Shown here: positions 1-7,454 of the stretch, in pieces | Layout: every line of letters starts with the position of its first letter | Position numbering within the stretch: position 1 is the stretch's first letter | Assembly: GCA_964620045.1 (NCBI GenBank) | Contig: CAZUJL010000001.1 | Location: 248,001 to 312,000, forward strand | Direction: 5' to 3' | DNA: 64,000 bases | Source: VFKU01 sp964620045 | GTDB lineage: Bacteria > Hydrogenedentota > Hydrogenedentia > Hydrogenedentales > GCA-2746185 | Position numbers and translations under genes: made by a program | The notes under the pieces: model-generated | Databases searched by the model: none | What the model was told of the DNA's origin: nothing | What the model saw: the letters and a program-made list of their open reading frames with translations, nothing else

Positions 1-53
1 TTACGCGCGGCATCGCGCAGCATTTCGTATTCTTCGGGCAGCGTGAAATCCAT
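1..53 (-). CDS. Acyl-CoA dehydrogenase, N-terminal 17 residues only (runs off left edge)
   Basis: The minus strand carries an ATG at 53 followed by MDFTLPEEYEMLRDAAR, which runs off the edge of the window. The F-x-L-x-x-E-x-x-x-L-R-D pattern is the usual start of the N-terminal helical domain of acyl-CoA dehydrogenases (FAD enzymes that introduce the alpha-beta double bond in acyl-CoA). The 177 bp between it and the divergent DinB-like gene would hold both promoters. Only 17 residues are visible, so the assignment rests on that pattern and the substrate class cannot be given. Confidence 0.55.
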   Translation of the reverse strand, partial: MDFTLPEEYEMLRDAAR

Positions 54-230
54 GGTATGCACTCCGGGAATGGTGGTGATAAAAGCGTGGCATTTTGCCA
101 CCCGCCTGCGCCGGGGTCAATCGCGCGATGTTGTGTGGAGAGCAGGTCCGCTTGTGCCAACCGCGCCCGAAGGCTAGCTTCCGGGTGCGCTGGATCGCTA
201 TCATTGTGCGTTCGGGACGGGAGAGGCGCG

Positions 231-692
231 ATGAGCGAAGCGACGACGCTGGCCGGAATGCTGAAGTCCGTCATCGACGGGCCGGCATGGCACGGGCCGA
301 GCGCGATGGAAACAATTGAGACGATGTCGGCCGAGCAGGCGCGCCGCAAGCCCGTGAAGGGTGGGCACAGCGCCTGGGAACTCACGCTGCACATGATTGC
401 GTGGCAGGAATACGCGATTCGCGTTGTCGATGGTTCCAAGGAAGTGCCGCTCGAAGGCGAAGCCGACTGGCCGAAACTTCCGGACACGCCGAACGAGGAA
501 GCCTGGGACATCGCGAAGCGCAAGCTCGAAGGCGGCATGCGCGAGCTGAAGGAACGCGTCGTTCATCTGGACGAAATACGGCTACGCGAGAAAGTACCCG
601 GCCGCGATTTCCCGCTGAAGGTATTGTTGCACGGTCTCGTGCATCATCACGTGTATCACGTGGGGCAGATCGCGATTCTGAAAAAAGCCTAA
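231..692 (+). CDS. DinB-like four-helix metal-binding protein
   Basis: Predicted 153-residue protein of the DinB/YfiT-like superfamily. Family members are small cytoplasmic four-helix bundles that bind a divalent metal through three histidines; some are thiol-S-transferases (for example bacillithiol or mycothiol transferases), others have no known role. His46 and His54 lie in the N-terminal helices and a His cluster (His134, 138-140, 143) sits in the C-terminal helix before VGQI, matching the family metal site. The ATG at 231 follows a GGGAGAGGCG ribosome site; an upstream in-frame ATG at 57 has no such site and gives an atypical Arg/Cys-rich extension. The gene ends 6 bp from the convergent hydrolase. 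A YpdA-like reductase at 17 kb makes a low-molecular-weight-thiol role possible, but this is inference. Confidence 0.75.
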   Translation: MSEATTLAGMLKSVIDGPAWHGPSAMETIETMSAEQARRKPVKGGHSAWELTLHMIAWQEYAIRVVDGSKEVPLEGEADWPKLPDTPNEEAWDIAKRKLEGGMRELKERVVHLDEIRLREKVPGRDFPLKVLLHGLVHHHVYHVGQIAILKKA

Positions 693-698
693 GTCCCG

Positions 699-1541
699 CT
701 ATTTCGCCAATCGATCAAGAATGATCTTGGCAATTTCATCCGGAATTTCCTGCGGGATGAAGTGTGTCGGGCCGACGAGATCAATGAACGTGCCGTGTTT
801 GTACAACGGCTGCTGCATCAGCGCCAGGTGGCGGACGTTGCTGTTGTCGCTGGTGACGAGCGTCACTTCGGTGTTGAGCTCGCCGAGATGGTCGAACAGA
901 TCCGTCGAACCGCTGCGCGCATAGATCTCGGCCTCGACTTCGCCCGGACACTTCAGTTCGACCTGCCCGTCGGCGCGATCGCGCAAACCATGCTGCACGT
1001 AAGCTTCGAGCACGCGCTTGTCCCACAGGCCGAGCGGCGGACGCGCGCCCCAGCGCTCGCGCGGCACGTCGCGATTCTCAAACACGTTGCGACGCTTGCG
1101 CGCGGCCATCGAGAGCGGATTCTCGCGATTGAAGAATTCCTTGGGGCCGATGATCGGATCGATCAACACGGCCTTTGAAATCGTGCCCGGCCGCAGCCAC
1201 TCGGCATAGGCCAGTTGCGCGGCGCCGGCGGAGTGTCCCGCGGCGAGGAGCGGCGTCTTCAGCTCGAGCGCGTCGACCAGCGCCAGAAAATCGCGGCCGG
1301 TGTTGATCCACGTGTAGTCGTCGGGATTTTCCGGCTTGCCGGAGTCGCCGTGGCCGCGCGTGTCGTGCGCGTACACATGAAAATGCCCGCGCAGCGCGGG
1401 CACCAGCGGGTCCCACACGCGCGAGATCGTGCCCGTGCAATGAGCGAGGCACAGCGCGGGGCCGGTGCCGCCGTGGTCCCACACGCGGATGTTGACGCCG
1501 TTATGGCCGGCGATGTCGTGCGGCGTTGGATTCGCGGACAC
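699..1541 (-). CDS. Alpha/beta-fold hydrolase
   Basis: A 280-residue alpha/beta hydrolase. The nucleophile elbow GHSAG is at residues 102-106 (Ser104), the oxyanion-side motif is around HCTG (34-37), DTRGHGDSGKP follows at 60-70, and the likely catalytic His is His260 in the C-terminal THFIP segment. No signal peptide, so cytoplasmic. The start is a GTG at 1541, four bases after the trxB stop, so the gene is translated from a trxB-hydrolase message. Family members hydrolyse esters, lactones or C-C bonds; nothing here fixes the substrate. The pairing with thioredoxin reductase is probably only transcriptional. Confidence 0.8.
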   Translation of the reverse strand: MSANPTPHDIAGHNGVNIRVWDHGGTGPALCLAHCTGTISRVWDPLVPALRGHFHVYAHDTRGHGDSGKPENPDDYTWINTGRDFLALVDALELKTPLLAAGHSAGAAQLAYAEWLRPGTISKAVLIDPIIGPKEFFNRENPLSMAARKRRNVFENRDVPRERWGARPPLGLWDKRVLEAYVQHGLRDRADGQVELKCPGEVEAEIYARSGSTDLFDHLGELNTEVTLVTSDNSNVRHLALMQQPLYKHGTFIDLVGPTHFIPQEIPDEIAKIILDRLAK

Positions 1542-1545
1542 GGAA

Positions 1546-2505
1546 TTAGTGGGTCGCGCCGTTGGCTTCGAGCCAGCGCTGGCAGTCGATGGCCGCCATG
1601 CAGCCGCTGCCGGCGGCCGTAATCGCCTGGCGGTACACGTGATCCTTCACGTCGCCCGCAGCGAACACACCCTCAATATTCGTGTACGTGGAGTCCGGCT
1701 TGGTCTTCAGATATCCCGTCTCGTTCATGTCGAGGATGCCCGTGAACAGATCCGTGCTCGGCTTGTGGCCGATCGCGGCGAAGTAGCCCGTGGCGTCGAG
1801 CTGGCGCAGCGCGCCGGTCTTCATGTGCTTGAGGCGCACGCCGGTGACGCCGTCGTTGTCATTCCCGAGGACTTCGTCGACGGTCGTGTCCCACTCGACG
1901 TGAATCTTCGGATGCTTCATCGCGCGCTCGGCCATGATCGGGCTCGCGCGGAACTTGTCGCGCCGATGGACGATGTGGACGACGGAGGCGTAGTTCGTCA
2001 GGAACAGCGCTTCTTCCATCGCCGTGTCTCCCCCGCCGACGACAACGACGGGTTTATTGCGGAAGCGCGGCAGCGCGCCGTCGCAGGTGGCACAGGCGGA
2101 CACGCCCATGTTCAGCAGCGTCTGCTCGGACGGCAAACCGAGGTACTTCGCCGTGGCGCCGGTGGCGATGATGATCGATTGCGCCTTGAGTTCTTCGGCG
2201 TCGCACCACACCGTGAACGGGCGCTTGGAGAAATCGACCTTGGTGACGGTCTTGTTCTGCACGCGCGCGCCGAAGCGTTCGCACTGTTTGCGCAGGTCTT
2301 CCATCATCTCCGGGCCCGTGACGCCTTCGGGATAGCCGGGGTAGTTCTCGACTTCGGTCGTGGTCATGAGTTGGCCGCCGGGCAGGAATTGGTTGCCCAT
2401 GAGCGGATCGCCGGCGAGCACGAGCGGGTTGAGGTTGCCGCGCGCGGTGTAGAGCGCGGCCGTATACCCCGCGGGGCCCGAGCCGATGATGATGACGTTT
2501 TCCAT
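1546..2505 (-). CDS. trxB: Thioredoxin reductase (NADPH)
   Basis: A 319-residue low-molecular-weight thioredoxin reductase, which passes electrons from NADPH through FAD to thioredoxin in the cytoplasm. The FAD motif GSGPAG is at residues 8-13, the redox CATC at 138-141 followed by DGALP, the NADPH motif GGGDTA at 157-162, HRRDKFRA at 180-187, and a C-terminal FAD-binding AAGDV segment. Length and domain order are standard. I chose the ATG at 2505 because AGGAG sits just upstream and MENVIIIGSGPAG is the normal N terminus; the reading frame stays open for 55 more codons upstream without family similarity. First gene of a two-gene operon with the downstream hydrolase. Confidence 0.95.
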   Translation of the reverse strand: MENVIIIGSGPAGYTAALYTARGNLNPLVLAGDPLMGNQFLPGGQLMTTTEVENYPGYPEGVTGPEMMEDLRKQCERFGARVQNKTVTKVDFSKRPFTVWCDAEELKAQSIIIATGATAKYLGLPSEQTLLNMGVSACATCDGALPRFRNKPVVVVGGGDTAMEEALFLTNYASVVHIVHRRDKFRASPIMAERAMKHPKIHVEWDTTVDEVLGNDNDGVTGVRLKHMKTGALRQLDATGYFAAIGHKPSTDLFTGILDMNETGYLKTKPDSTYTNIEGVFAAGDVKDHVYRQAITAAGSGCMAAIDCQRWLEANGATH

Positions 2506-2675
2506 GCGTGTCTCCTGCGGCGCGCCGAAATTGTGCAGCGAATGGGCCGCGAGTATATAGAAACGCGGCAGGCGCGGCCAAGCTTCCGGCCCGCGCCTTG
2601 ACCCTAAGTGCGCATGTTTTTTATACTTCCGGCTTGTGTGCGCAGCGTCCTGTTTGCGCGCGCTCCACACGGTTG

Positions 2676-2752
2676 GCCGGGATAGCTCAGCTGGTTAGAG
2701 CGCTGGATTGTGGATCCAGAGGTCGTGGGTTCGAGCCCCTCTCTCGGTACCA
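2676..2752 (+). tRNA. tRNA-His (GTG anticodon)
   Basis: A cloverleaf can be folded. Acceptor GCCGGGA pairs with TCTCGGT, with G-U pairs at 1-72 and 5-68. The anticodon stem CTGGA/TCCAG encloses loop TTGTGGA, giving anticodon GTG (His). The T-arm holds TTCGAGC and an encoded CCA ends at 2752. A G at 2675 could be the extra G-1 of tRNA-His, but it faces A73 rather than the usual C73. Position 50-64 in the T stem is a U-U mismatch. The gene is directly followed by a hairpin element that shares its last base. Confidence 0.9.
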
Positions 2753-2799
2753 TACTTTCTTTTTGATAAAAGAAAGTATGCAAAGAAAAACCGTTGTTT
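2752..2799 (+). repeat. tRNA-flanking hairpin element, copy 1
   Basis: A perfect 12-bp inverted repeat (ATACTTTCTTTT at 2752-2763, AAAAGAAAGTAT at 2768-2779) with loop TGAT starts on the last base of the tRNA-His CCA. It is followed by the tail GCAAAGAAAAACCG-T-TGTT. The same arms and tail occur in opposite orientation next to the tRNA at 37310. The hairpin could also act as a processing or termination signal for the tRNA. Further CCTTTCTTT runs lie downstream to about 2833. Confidence 0.8.
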
Positions 2800-2840
2800 T
2801 AACCTTTCTTTCCCCCCAAGACCTTTCTTTTTAGCGTCGC

Positions 2841-3785
2841 TTACCGCCAATCATCCAGCACAAACGTGTCCGGCGCGTTGTAGCCGGGGACATTGGGGGC
2901 GTGCATGATGACGCCCTGCATGCGGGTTCGGTAGCCGCGGGTGAGTAGGGCCTTGTAGGCTTGTTCGCGTTCGGTGTTTACGCCGAGCGAGATGAACTGC
3001 ATGCCGCGGCGCGCGGCGAGGGCCTCGATCGCGTCGAGCAGGCGACTGAAGCGTTCGGCCGCGCCGGGCCCGGGAGCGACGGCGCCGAATTTTACGTAGC
3101 ACACGTCCTTGCCGGCTTCGGTGCCGGGGCCGGTGTGGCAGATGGCGACGCCTTCGGGCGCGCTGGGCGAGCCGAGCAGCACGGTGTCGCCGAGCTTGCG
3201 CTCTTCGATCACGCCGAACTCATCGGTGATGTCCAAACCGTCCCACAGTGGATTCAACATTTTGCGAACGCCCGCGATCGCGGTGGCGCGTTGCGCGGCG
3301 GGGACATCAGACCATGCGACCCAGCCTTCCGCTTTCACGTCGGGCCGCACGCGCGCGCCCATGACGGTGGTGAGAAAACGCGGGTAGAAACCATGCTTAT
3401 GGTAGAGGCCGACGTGCTTCGCGCTCTGCGCGAACGTGAAGAGTCCGCGCAGCGTGATCCCCCATTTCGTAAACGTCTCCAGGGTCGGCGCGAGGAGTTG
3501 CTTGGCGATGCCGGCCTCCCACAAATCCGGCCGCACGCTGAGTGGTCCGAAAAACGCGACGCTGCCCCAGCGCGTGACCAGGTTTGAGCCGACGATCTCG
3601 CCGTTGCGCTCCGCGACGAACGCAGCGGTGTTCGGCGCGCCGACGCGCGAGCGGTAGTAGTCCATGTCGCCGAAGAAACCCTCCGGCTCAGGAACGCCGA
3701 CGAATGTGCCGAAGGCGACGTTGCACACGCGGTTCGCTTCAGGGATGTCGCGGGATTCGATCGGGCGGATGATGACTTGGCTCAT
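2841..3785 (-). CDS. GNAT-family N-acetyltransferase
   Basis: A 314-residue protein with one recognisable GNAT fold in its first half: an N-terminal strand IIRPIESRDIPEANRV, strands around FVAERNGEIVGSNLVTRWGSVAFFGPLSV (about residues 55-85) and the acetyl-CoA loop region RPDLWEAGIAKQLL. The second half (about 150-314) may be a degenerate second GNAT-like domain, which fits a length nearly twice that of a single-domain enzyme. Substrate unknown. The start ATG at 3785 gives a normal N terminus. It stands alone, transcribed away from the repeat-rich spacer at 3.8-3.9 kb. Confidence 0.7.
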   Translation of the reverse strand: MSQVIIRPIESRDIPEANRVCNVAFGTFVGVPEPEGFFGDMDYYRSRVGAPNTAAFVAERNGEIVGSNLVTRWGSVAFFGPLSVRPDLWEAGIAKQLLAPTLETFTKWGITLRGLFTFAQSAKHVGLYHKHGFYPRFLTTVMGARVRPDVKAEGWVAWSDVPAAQRATAIAGVRKMLNPLWDGLDITDEFGVIEERKLGDTVLLGSPSAPEGVAICHTGPGTEAGKDVCYVKFGAVAPGPGAAERFSRLLDAIEALAARRGMQFISLGVNTEREQAYKALLTRGYRTRMQGVIMHAPNVPGYNAPDTFVLDDWR

Positions 3786-3806
3786 GTTGTTTAGTAACCC
3801 CTTGTC

Positions 3807-3935
3807 CGCAGATGACGCAGATGTTCGCAGATGAAGAGCAAAAAAACTTTGACAGGATTAACAAGATTTTTAAGGAAATTCTTTAAGGATTTTTCTTTTG
3901 GTTTTCTAAATCATGTTAATCCTGTAAATCCTGTC
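3807..3935. repeat. Intergenic repeats: CGCAGATG triplet and ACAGGATTAACA inverted repeat
   Basis: The spacer between two minus-strand genes holds three copies of CGCAGATG (3807, 3816, 3826) followed by an AT-rich inverted repeat. The left arm ACAGGATTAACAAGATTT (3852-3869) and the reverse complement of 3908-3925 differ at one of 18 positions. The right arm carries a second half copy, AATCCTGTC, to 3935. Similar ACAGGATTAACA and CGCAGATG units are familiar in spacers of many environmental genomes. Role unknown. Confidence 0.7.
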
Positions 3936-3942
3936 TAAAAAT

Positions 3943-4623
3943 TTATTTCACATTGGCTTTGTAGAAGGCCAGCATGCGGGTCCATGTATCGGCGGCCGCG
4001 GCGGCGTTGTATACCTCTTTGCGCGTGTCGTTGAAGAAGGCGTGGTCGAGACCGGCGTAGATGTGCAGCTCGACGCGTTTGCCGGCGGTGCCGAGCTTGG
4101 CAGCGAGATCGCCTGCGACGGCGGGGCTGGCGAAGCCGTCCTTCTGCGCGAAGAAGCCGAGCACCGGCGCCTTCAGCGCATCGATGTCCGGCTTCACGTT
4201 CGGGTGGATGCCGTAGTAAATCACGCACGCGCCCACCTTGGCGGCGTTCGCGCAGGCGGCGTACAACGAGAGCTGGCCGCCCATGCAAAAGCCCACGGTG
4301 CCCACGGTCTTGCTGCTGCATTCCTTCTGCGCGAGCAGGAAATCCACCGCGCCGCGCATGTCTTTCTCGGTCTCGGCGATATTGAGCGCCATGAAAAGTT
4401 TTTCGGCCTTGTCGGGGCTTTTCGCCATGTCGCCGTGGTACAGATCCGGCGCGAGCGCGCAGTAGCCTTCTTTCGCGAAGCGATCACAGACGTCCTTGAT
4501 GTGATCGACGAGGCCCCACCATTCCTGCAGCACAATCACGCCGGGGCCTGAACCGCCGGCGGGCGCCGCGAAGTATCCGTTGCAGGTGTGGCCGTTGGCC
4601 TTGAACTCAACCATCTTGCCCAT
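3943..4623 (-). CDS. Dienelactone hydrolase family protein
   Basis: A 226-residue alpha/beta hydrolase of the dienelactone hydrolase family, which uses a cysteine nucleophile to open enol-lactones or related esters in the cytoplasm. The nucleophile is Cys113 in GFCMGG, with Asp162 in FAQKDGF and His194 in GLDHAFF completing the triad. Glu34 in QEWWG matches the Glu that activates the Cys in characterised members. Length is normal. A short alternative start (MVEFKANG, three codons in) is also possible. Whether it is a catabolic dienelactone hydrolase or a housekeeping carboxymethylenebutenolidase-like esterase cannot be told; no chlorocatechol genes are nearby. Confidence 0.88.
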   Translation of the reverse strand: MGKMVEFKANGHTCNGYFAAPAGGSGPGVIVLQEWWGLVDHIKDVCDRFAKEGYCALAPDLYHGDMAKSPDKAEKLFMALNIAETEKDMRGAVDFLLAQKECSSKTVGTVGFCMGGQLSLYAACANAAKVGACVIYYGIHPNVKPDIDALKAPVLGFFAQKDGFASPAVAGDLAAKLGTAGKRVELHIYAGLDHAFFNDTRKEVYNAAAAADTWTRMLAFYKANVK

Positions 4624-4714
4624 TTTTATCTCCTTCGTTTGATACGGAATTATTGGTGGAAGAGATTGCTTCGTCGGTCCTGCCGGACGGTTAATGCGCT
4701 CCTCGCAATGACGA

Positions 4715-5689
4715 TCAGTTCGTCAGCACAACCTTGCCGTAGCACTCGCGACGCTCCATGGCTTCCATTGCTTCGACGAGTTGGCTCATCGGATAGGTCT
4801 TCCAGATGATCGGCTTGATCTTTTTCTGCGCGTACGCGTCGTACAGCGTTTCCTGCGCGCGCTGCATCAGGCCCGGATCGTGTGCGCGGTACATGCCCCA
4901 GTGCAGGCCCACGATCGAGATGTTCTTGAGCAGGATTCGATTGACTTTAATCTCCGGGATGCGGCCACTGGTGAATCCAATGATCAAAATGCGGCCATCC
5001 CAGTTGATACATTTCGTGCTTTGGTCGAATACATCGCCGCCGACGGGATCGTAGATCACGTCCGCGCCTTTGCCGCCGGTGAGATCTTTCACGCGCTCGA
5101 CGAAATCCTCGGTTGTGTAATTAATCGCATGATCCGCGCCGCAGCGGCGGCATACGTCCAGCTTTTCCGCCGAACTCGCCGTCGCGATCACGGTGGCGCC
5201 CAGCATTTTGCCGAGCTGGATCGCGGCGGTGCCGACACCGCCCGCGCCGCCGTGCACGAGCAGCACTTCGCCGGGCTTCAGGTCCGCCCGGATCTTCACG
5301 CCGAAGTATGAGGTTTGGTAGGTCATCTGGAACGCGGCGGCGTCTTCGTCCGTCATGCCGTCGGGCACGCGGAAGGTATTTGCCGCGGGCGCGATGCAGG
5401 TCTCGCCGAAGCCGCCGATACCCGCCATCGTCATCACGCGATCGCCGAGTTTGAACGCGCAGCCGGGCCCGGCTTCGATCACTTCGCCCATGCACTCGGT
5501 GCCGGCGATAAACGGCAGCGGCGGGCGCACCTGATATTTACCGGCGACGCAGAGGATGTCGGGGAAGTTAAGGCCGGCGGCCTTCACGCGGATGAGGGCG
5601 TCTTTGCCCGTGGGCTTGACCTGGGGCGCATCGGCCCACGCCATCACATTTTTGTACGGTCCGTACTCGCGGACAACCCAACCGTGCAT
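4715..5689 (-). CDS. NADPH:quinone oxidoreductase family (zinc-independent MDR)
   Basis: A 324-residue medium-chain dehydrogenase/reductase of the quinone oxidoreductase type, predicted to reduce quinones or enones with NADPH in the cytoplasm. The N-terminal GroES-like domain includes AAGLNFPDILCVAGKY. The Rossmann domain carries HGGAGGVGTAAIQLGK and later ADVIYDPVGGDVF, and the zinc-binding cysteine lobe is absent as expected. I start at ATG 5689 (MHGWVV) because GGGAGG lies six bases upstream; the ATG two codons earlier touches that site and is less likely. Monocistronic between the dienelactone hydrolase and a small membrane protein. Confidence 0.85.
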   Translation of the reverse strand: MHGWVVREYGPYKNVMAWADAPQVKPTGKDALIRVKAAGLNFPDILCVAGKYQVRPPLPFIAGTECMGEVIEAGPGCAFKLGDRVMTMAGIGGFGETCIAPAANTFRVPDGMTDEDAAAFQMTYQTSYFGVKIRADLKPGEVLLVHGGAGGVGTAAIQLGKMLGATVIATASSAEKLDVCRRCGADHAINYTTEDFVERVKDLTGGKGADVIYDPVGGDVFDQSTKCINWDGRILIIGFTSGRIPEIKVNRILLKNISIVGLHWGMYRAHDPGLMQRAQETLYDAYAQKKIKPIIWKTYPMSQLVEAMEAMERRECYGKVVLTN

Positions 5690-5770
5690 GCTCATCCTCC
5701 CGGGTGCACCAAACCGGCAGGGTAACACGCCCCGGCAGCGCCGGGTCAACGATGGGAAATGGATGCTGCG

Positions 5771-5899
5771 CTACTGGGCCAGAATCGGCAGAAACACGAG
5801 CACGATCAGCAGCAGGCTCAATAACAACCAGACAACGCCGCGCACAGGCGGCGCCGAGGTGTCTCCGGCGGGCGCCGGAGCGGCAGTTCGTTCCTTCAT
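5771..5899 (-). CDS. Small single-pass membrane protein (42 residues)
   Basis: Minus-strand ATG at 5899 to TAG at 5771 encodes 42 residues: a Pro/Ala-rich hydrophilic N terminus, then a single hydrophobic span from about residue 21 (GVVWLLLSLLLIVLVFLPIL), ending in AQ. An AAAGGGG ribosome-like site lies about ten bases upstream. The layout resembles the 45-residue membrane protein at 62994-63131, though the sequences differ. Function unknown. The steady hydrophobic run supports real coding, but there is no homologue to cite. Confidence 0.5.
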   Translation of the reverse strand: MKERTAAPAPAGDTSAPPVRGVVWLLLSLLLIVLVFLPILAQ

Positions 5900-6331
5900 C
5901 GGTCTAAACCCCTTTCTTCATGCCAGGCTAGGCACTGCCCGGCGTCCCCCGACTCGAAGAAAGCAACAGCTATAAGACCGCGCACCACTCCAAATAATGA
6001 CGAAATATACGATAATCGATTTTTGCAATTTTGTAAAGTGACTTTATTGAAGCTGTTTGTTTTGATGGCGACCTTCACGTTGCCGGCTGGAAGCCGGCGC
6101 TACAGCGGTTTAGTGACAAAAATCGGCGCGTGGTGACGTGGGTTGTGCGTATTTTTGGGCGATTCCGAAGCCGTCAAAATTCATAACATGCTCATTTCAA
6201 AGAGTTTATGATTTTCGACCCCTGTTGGCATTCCGATTGCCTTTATGTTCCCCGGCACGAAGGGAATCAGCCCGGAAGGGCTTGGGGAACTACCGCTACA
6301 GAGAACGTAGCAACAACAGGAGGTAAGGCCA
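5900..6331. other. Non-coding spacer upstream of the pilin genes
   Basis: 432 bases without a convincing gene. The left part is AT-rich (5980-6060). A hairpin GCCGGC-TGGAA-GCCGGC lies at 6082-6098, and a sigma-54-like promoter at 6225-6241 serves the first pilin gene. About 90 bases of untranslated leader separate it from the ATG at 6332. Open frames here (6138-6326 plus, 5896-6078 minus) lack ribosome sites and protein-like composition. Confidence 0.6.
6225..6241 (+). promoter_or_regulatory. Sigma-54 (-24/-12) promoter for the pilin genes
   Basis: TTGGCA-TTCCGA-TTGCC has the invariant GG and GC exactly ten bases apart (GG-N10-GC), as in RpoN promoters (TGGCAC-N5-TTGCA). Type IV pilin genes are classic RpoN/PilR targets in several Proteobacteria. 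No enhancer site was identified. Confidence 0.65.
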
Positions 6332-6793
6332 ATGAAGAAGAAAAGTGGTTTCACGTTGATTGAGTTGATGATCGTGATCGCGATCATCGCGATTATCGCC
6401 GCGATCGCGATCCCGAACCTGCTCCGCTCGCGCATGGTTGCGAACGAAGGTTCGGCGATTGGTTCGATGCGCACGATTACGTCGGCTGAGCAGCAGTATC
6501 AGTCGGCCGCGATTGAGCCGATGGCGTCCGGCATGGGTGCCTACGGTGAACTGGACGAACTGTCGGCTGAAGACCCCCCGTTCGTCGATAACGTGCTCGG
6601 CACGGGCACGAAGCAGGGCTATGACTTCGCGGTCGTCACGGACGACACCGACGGCGCCCCGGGCTTCGTTTGTAACGCTGACCCGGTCGAAATGGACCGT
6701 ACCGGTAGCCGCGGCTTCTTCACGGATGAATCTGGCGTGATTCGCTTCGCGTCGGGTGCCGCTGCGGACGAAAACAGCGACCCGGTGCAGTAA
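6332..6793 (+). CDS. Type IV pilin-like protein 1
   Basis: A 153-residue prepilin. The short positive leader MKKKSG is cut before FTLIELMIVIAIIAIIAA, with the obligate Glu at mature position 5 and a hydrophobic helix to about residue 30. A conserved MRTITSAEQQYQSA segment follows, then a short acidic globular domain with a D-R-T-G-S-x-G-F-x-x-D-E-S-G-V-I strand pair near the C terminus. It has the size of a major pilin or a short pseudopilin. AGGAGG precedes the ATG. It shares full-length architecture with the next gene and lies behind a sigma-54-type promoter, so both are probably made together. No pilus assembly genes lie in the window. Confidence 0.88.
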   Translation: MKKKSGFTLIELMIVIAIIAIIAAIAIPNLLRSRMVANEGSAIGSMRTITSAEQQYQSAAIEPMASGMGAYGELDELSAEDPPFVDNVLGTGTKQGYDFAVVTDDTDGAPGFVCNADPVEMDRTGSRGFFTDESGVIRFASGAAADENSDPVQ

Positions 6794-6828
6794 GCAAGTC
6801 TCGTAAGACAACTTGAATCAACGCTATA

Positions 6829-6863
6829 CGGCTGGTGGCCGGGGTTAACTCGGCCACCAGCCG
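6829..6863 (+). terminator. GC-rich hairpin between the two pilin genes
   Basis: A perfect 12-bp stem (CGGCTGGTGGCC at 6829-6840, GGCCACCAGCCG at 6852-6863) with an 11-base loop. No T run follows, so it may be an attenuator or mRNA-stabilising structure that sets the ratio of the two pilins rather than a full terminator. Confidence 0.6.
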
Positions 6864-6905
6864 ATTCACAAAACAACAGTCTGCAGGCAGCCGAGGGAAG
6901 ACATC

Positions 6906-7379
6906 ATGAGCAACAGAAACAAGAGCAACGCCGGCTTCACGATGATCGAACTCATGATCGTAATTGCCATCATCATCATCATCTGCGCGGTGACTCTGCC
7001 GAACTTGATGCGTTCGCGGATGCACGCCAACGAAGGCGCTGCGATTGCCAACATGCGGACCATCACTTCGGCGGAACAACAGTTTCAATCTGCGGGTGTC
7101 ATTCGTGACGCGGCCGGCGTCGGCCGGTACGGCACGCTGGAAGAGCTCATCGTTCCAGAACCGCCGTACATCGACACGCCGCTGGCGACCGGGCAACGCA
7201 CCGGCTATGTCTATATCGTCGAACCGGTGGGCGATCCGGGCTATCCGCAGTACACGGCGACGGCAAATCCGGTGACGATGGATCGGACCGGCTCAAAGGG
7301 TTTTTATGTGGATGACTCGGGCGTGATTACCTGGGTGTCTGGCGGTGAAGCCGGCCCGGACGATCTGCCCGTGCAATAA
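6906..7379 (+). CDS. Type IV pilin-like protein 2 (paralogue of pilin 1)
   Basis: A 157-residue prepilin. The leader MSNRNKSNAG precedes FTMIELMIVIAIIIIICA (Glu5 present), then MRTITSAEQQFQSA, nearly identical to pilin 1. The C-terminal part repeats the same layout (MDRTGSKGFYVDDSGVITWVSGG, ending in PVQ in both proteins). GAGGGAAG precedes the ATG. The two genes are evidently a tandem duplication that has diverged in the middle surface-exposed region (the part between residues 60 and 115), as expected if they form a heteromeric fibre or a major/minor pair. Confidence 0.88.
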   Translation: MSNRNKSNAGFTMIELMIVIAIIIIICAVTLPNLMRSRMHANEGAAIANMRTITSAEQQFQSAGVIRDAAGVGRYGTLEELIVPEPPYIDTPLATGQRTGYVYIVEPVGDPGYPQYTATANPVTMDRTGSKGFYVDDSGVITWVSGGEAGPDDLPVQ

Positions 7380-7411
7380 GTTGTACTTGGCGCAAGGCGC
7401 CTTGGGTCGGG

Positions 7412-7437
7412 GCCGGAGTGGGGATGCTCGCTCCGGC
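7412..7437 (+). terminator. Hairpin after pilin 2
   Basis: GCCGGAG (7412-7418) pairs with CTCCGGC (7431-7437) around a 12-base loop, 32 bases after the stop. It is followed by TTC rather than a long T run, so termination is plausible but weak. Confidence 0.4.
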
Positions 7438-7454
7438 TTCAACCGTTTCTAGCC

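Noticed and set aside
1465..2601. 378-codon open frame opposite trxB
   Set aside because: Antisense to a confident thioredoxin reductase; composition is typical of a shadow frame.
2676..2799. Prophage or integrative element attachment site at tRNA-His
   Set aside because: No integrase, no tRNA 3' duplication and no phage genes are present; the flanking repeat is better explained as the shared hairpin element.
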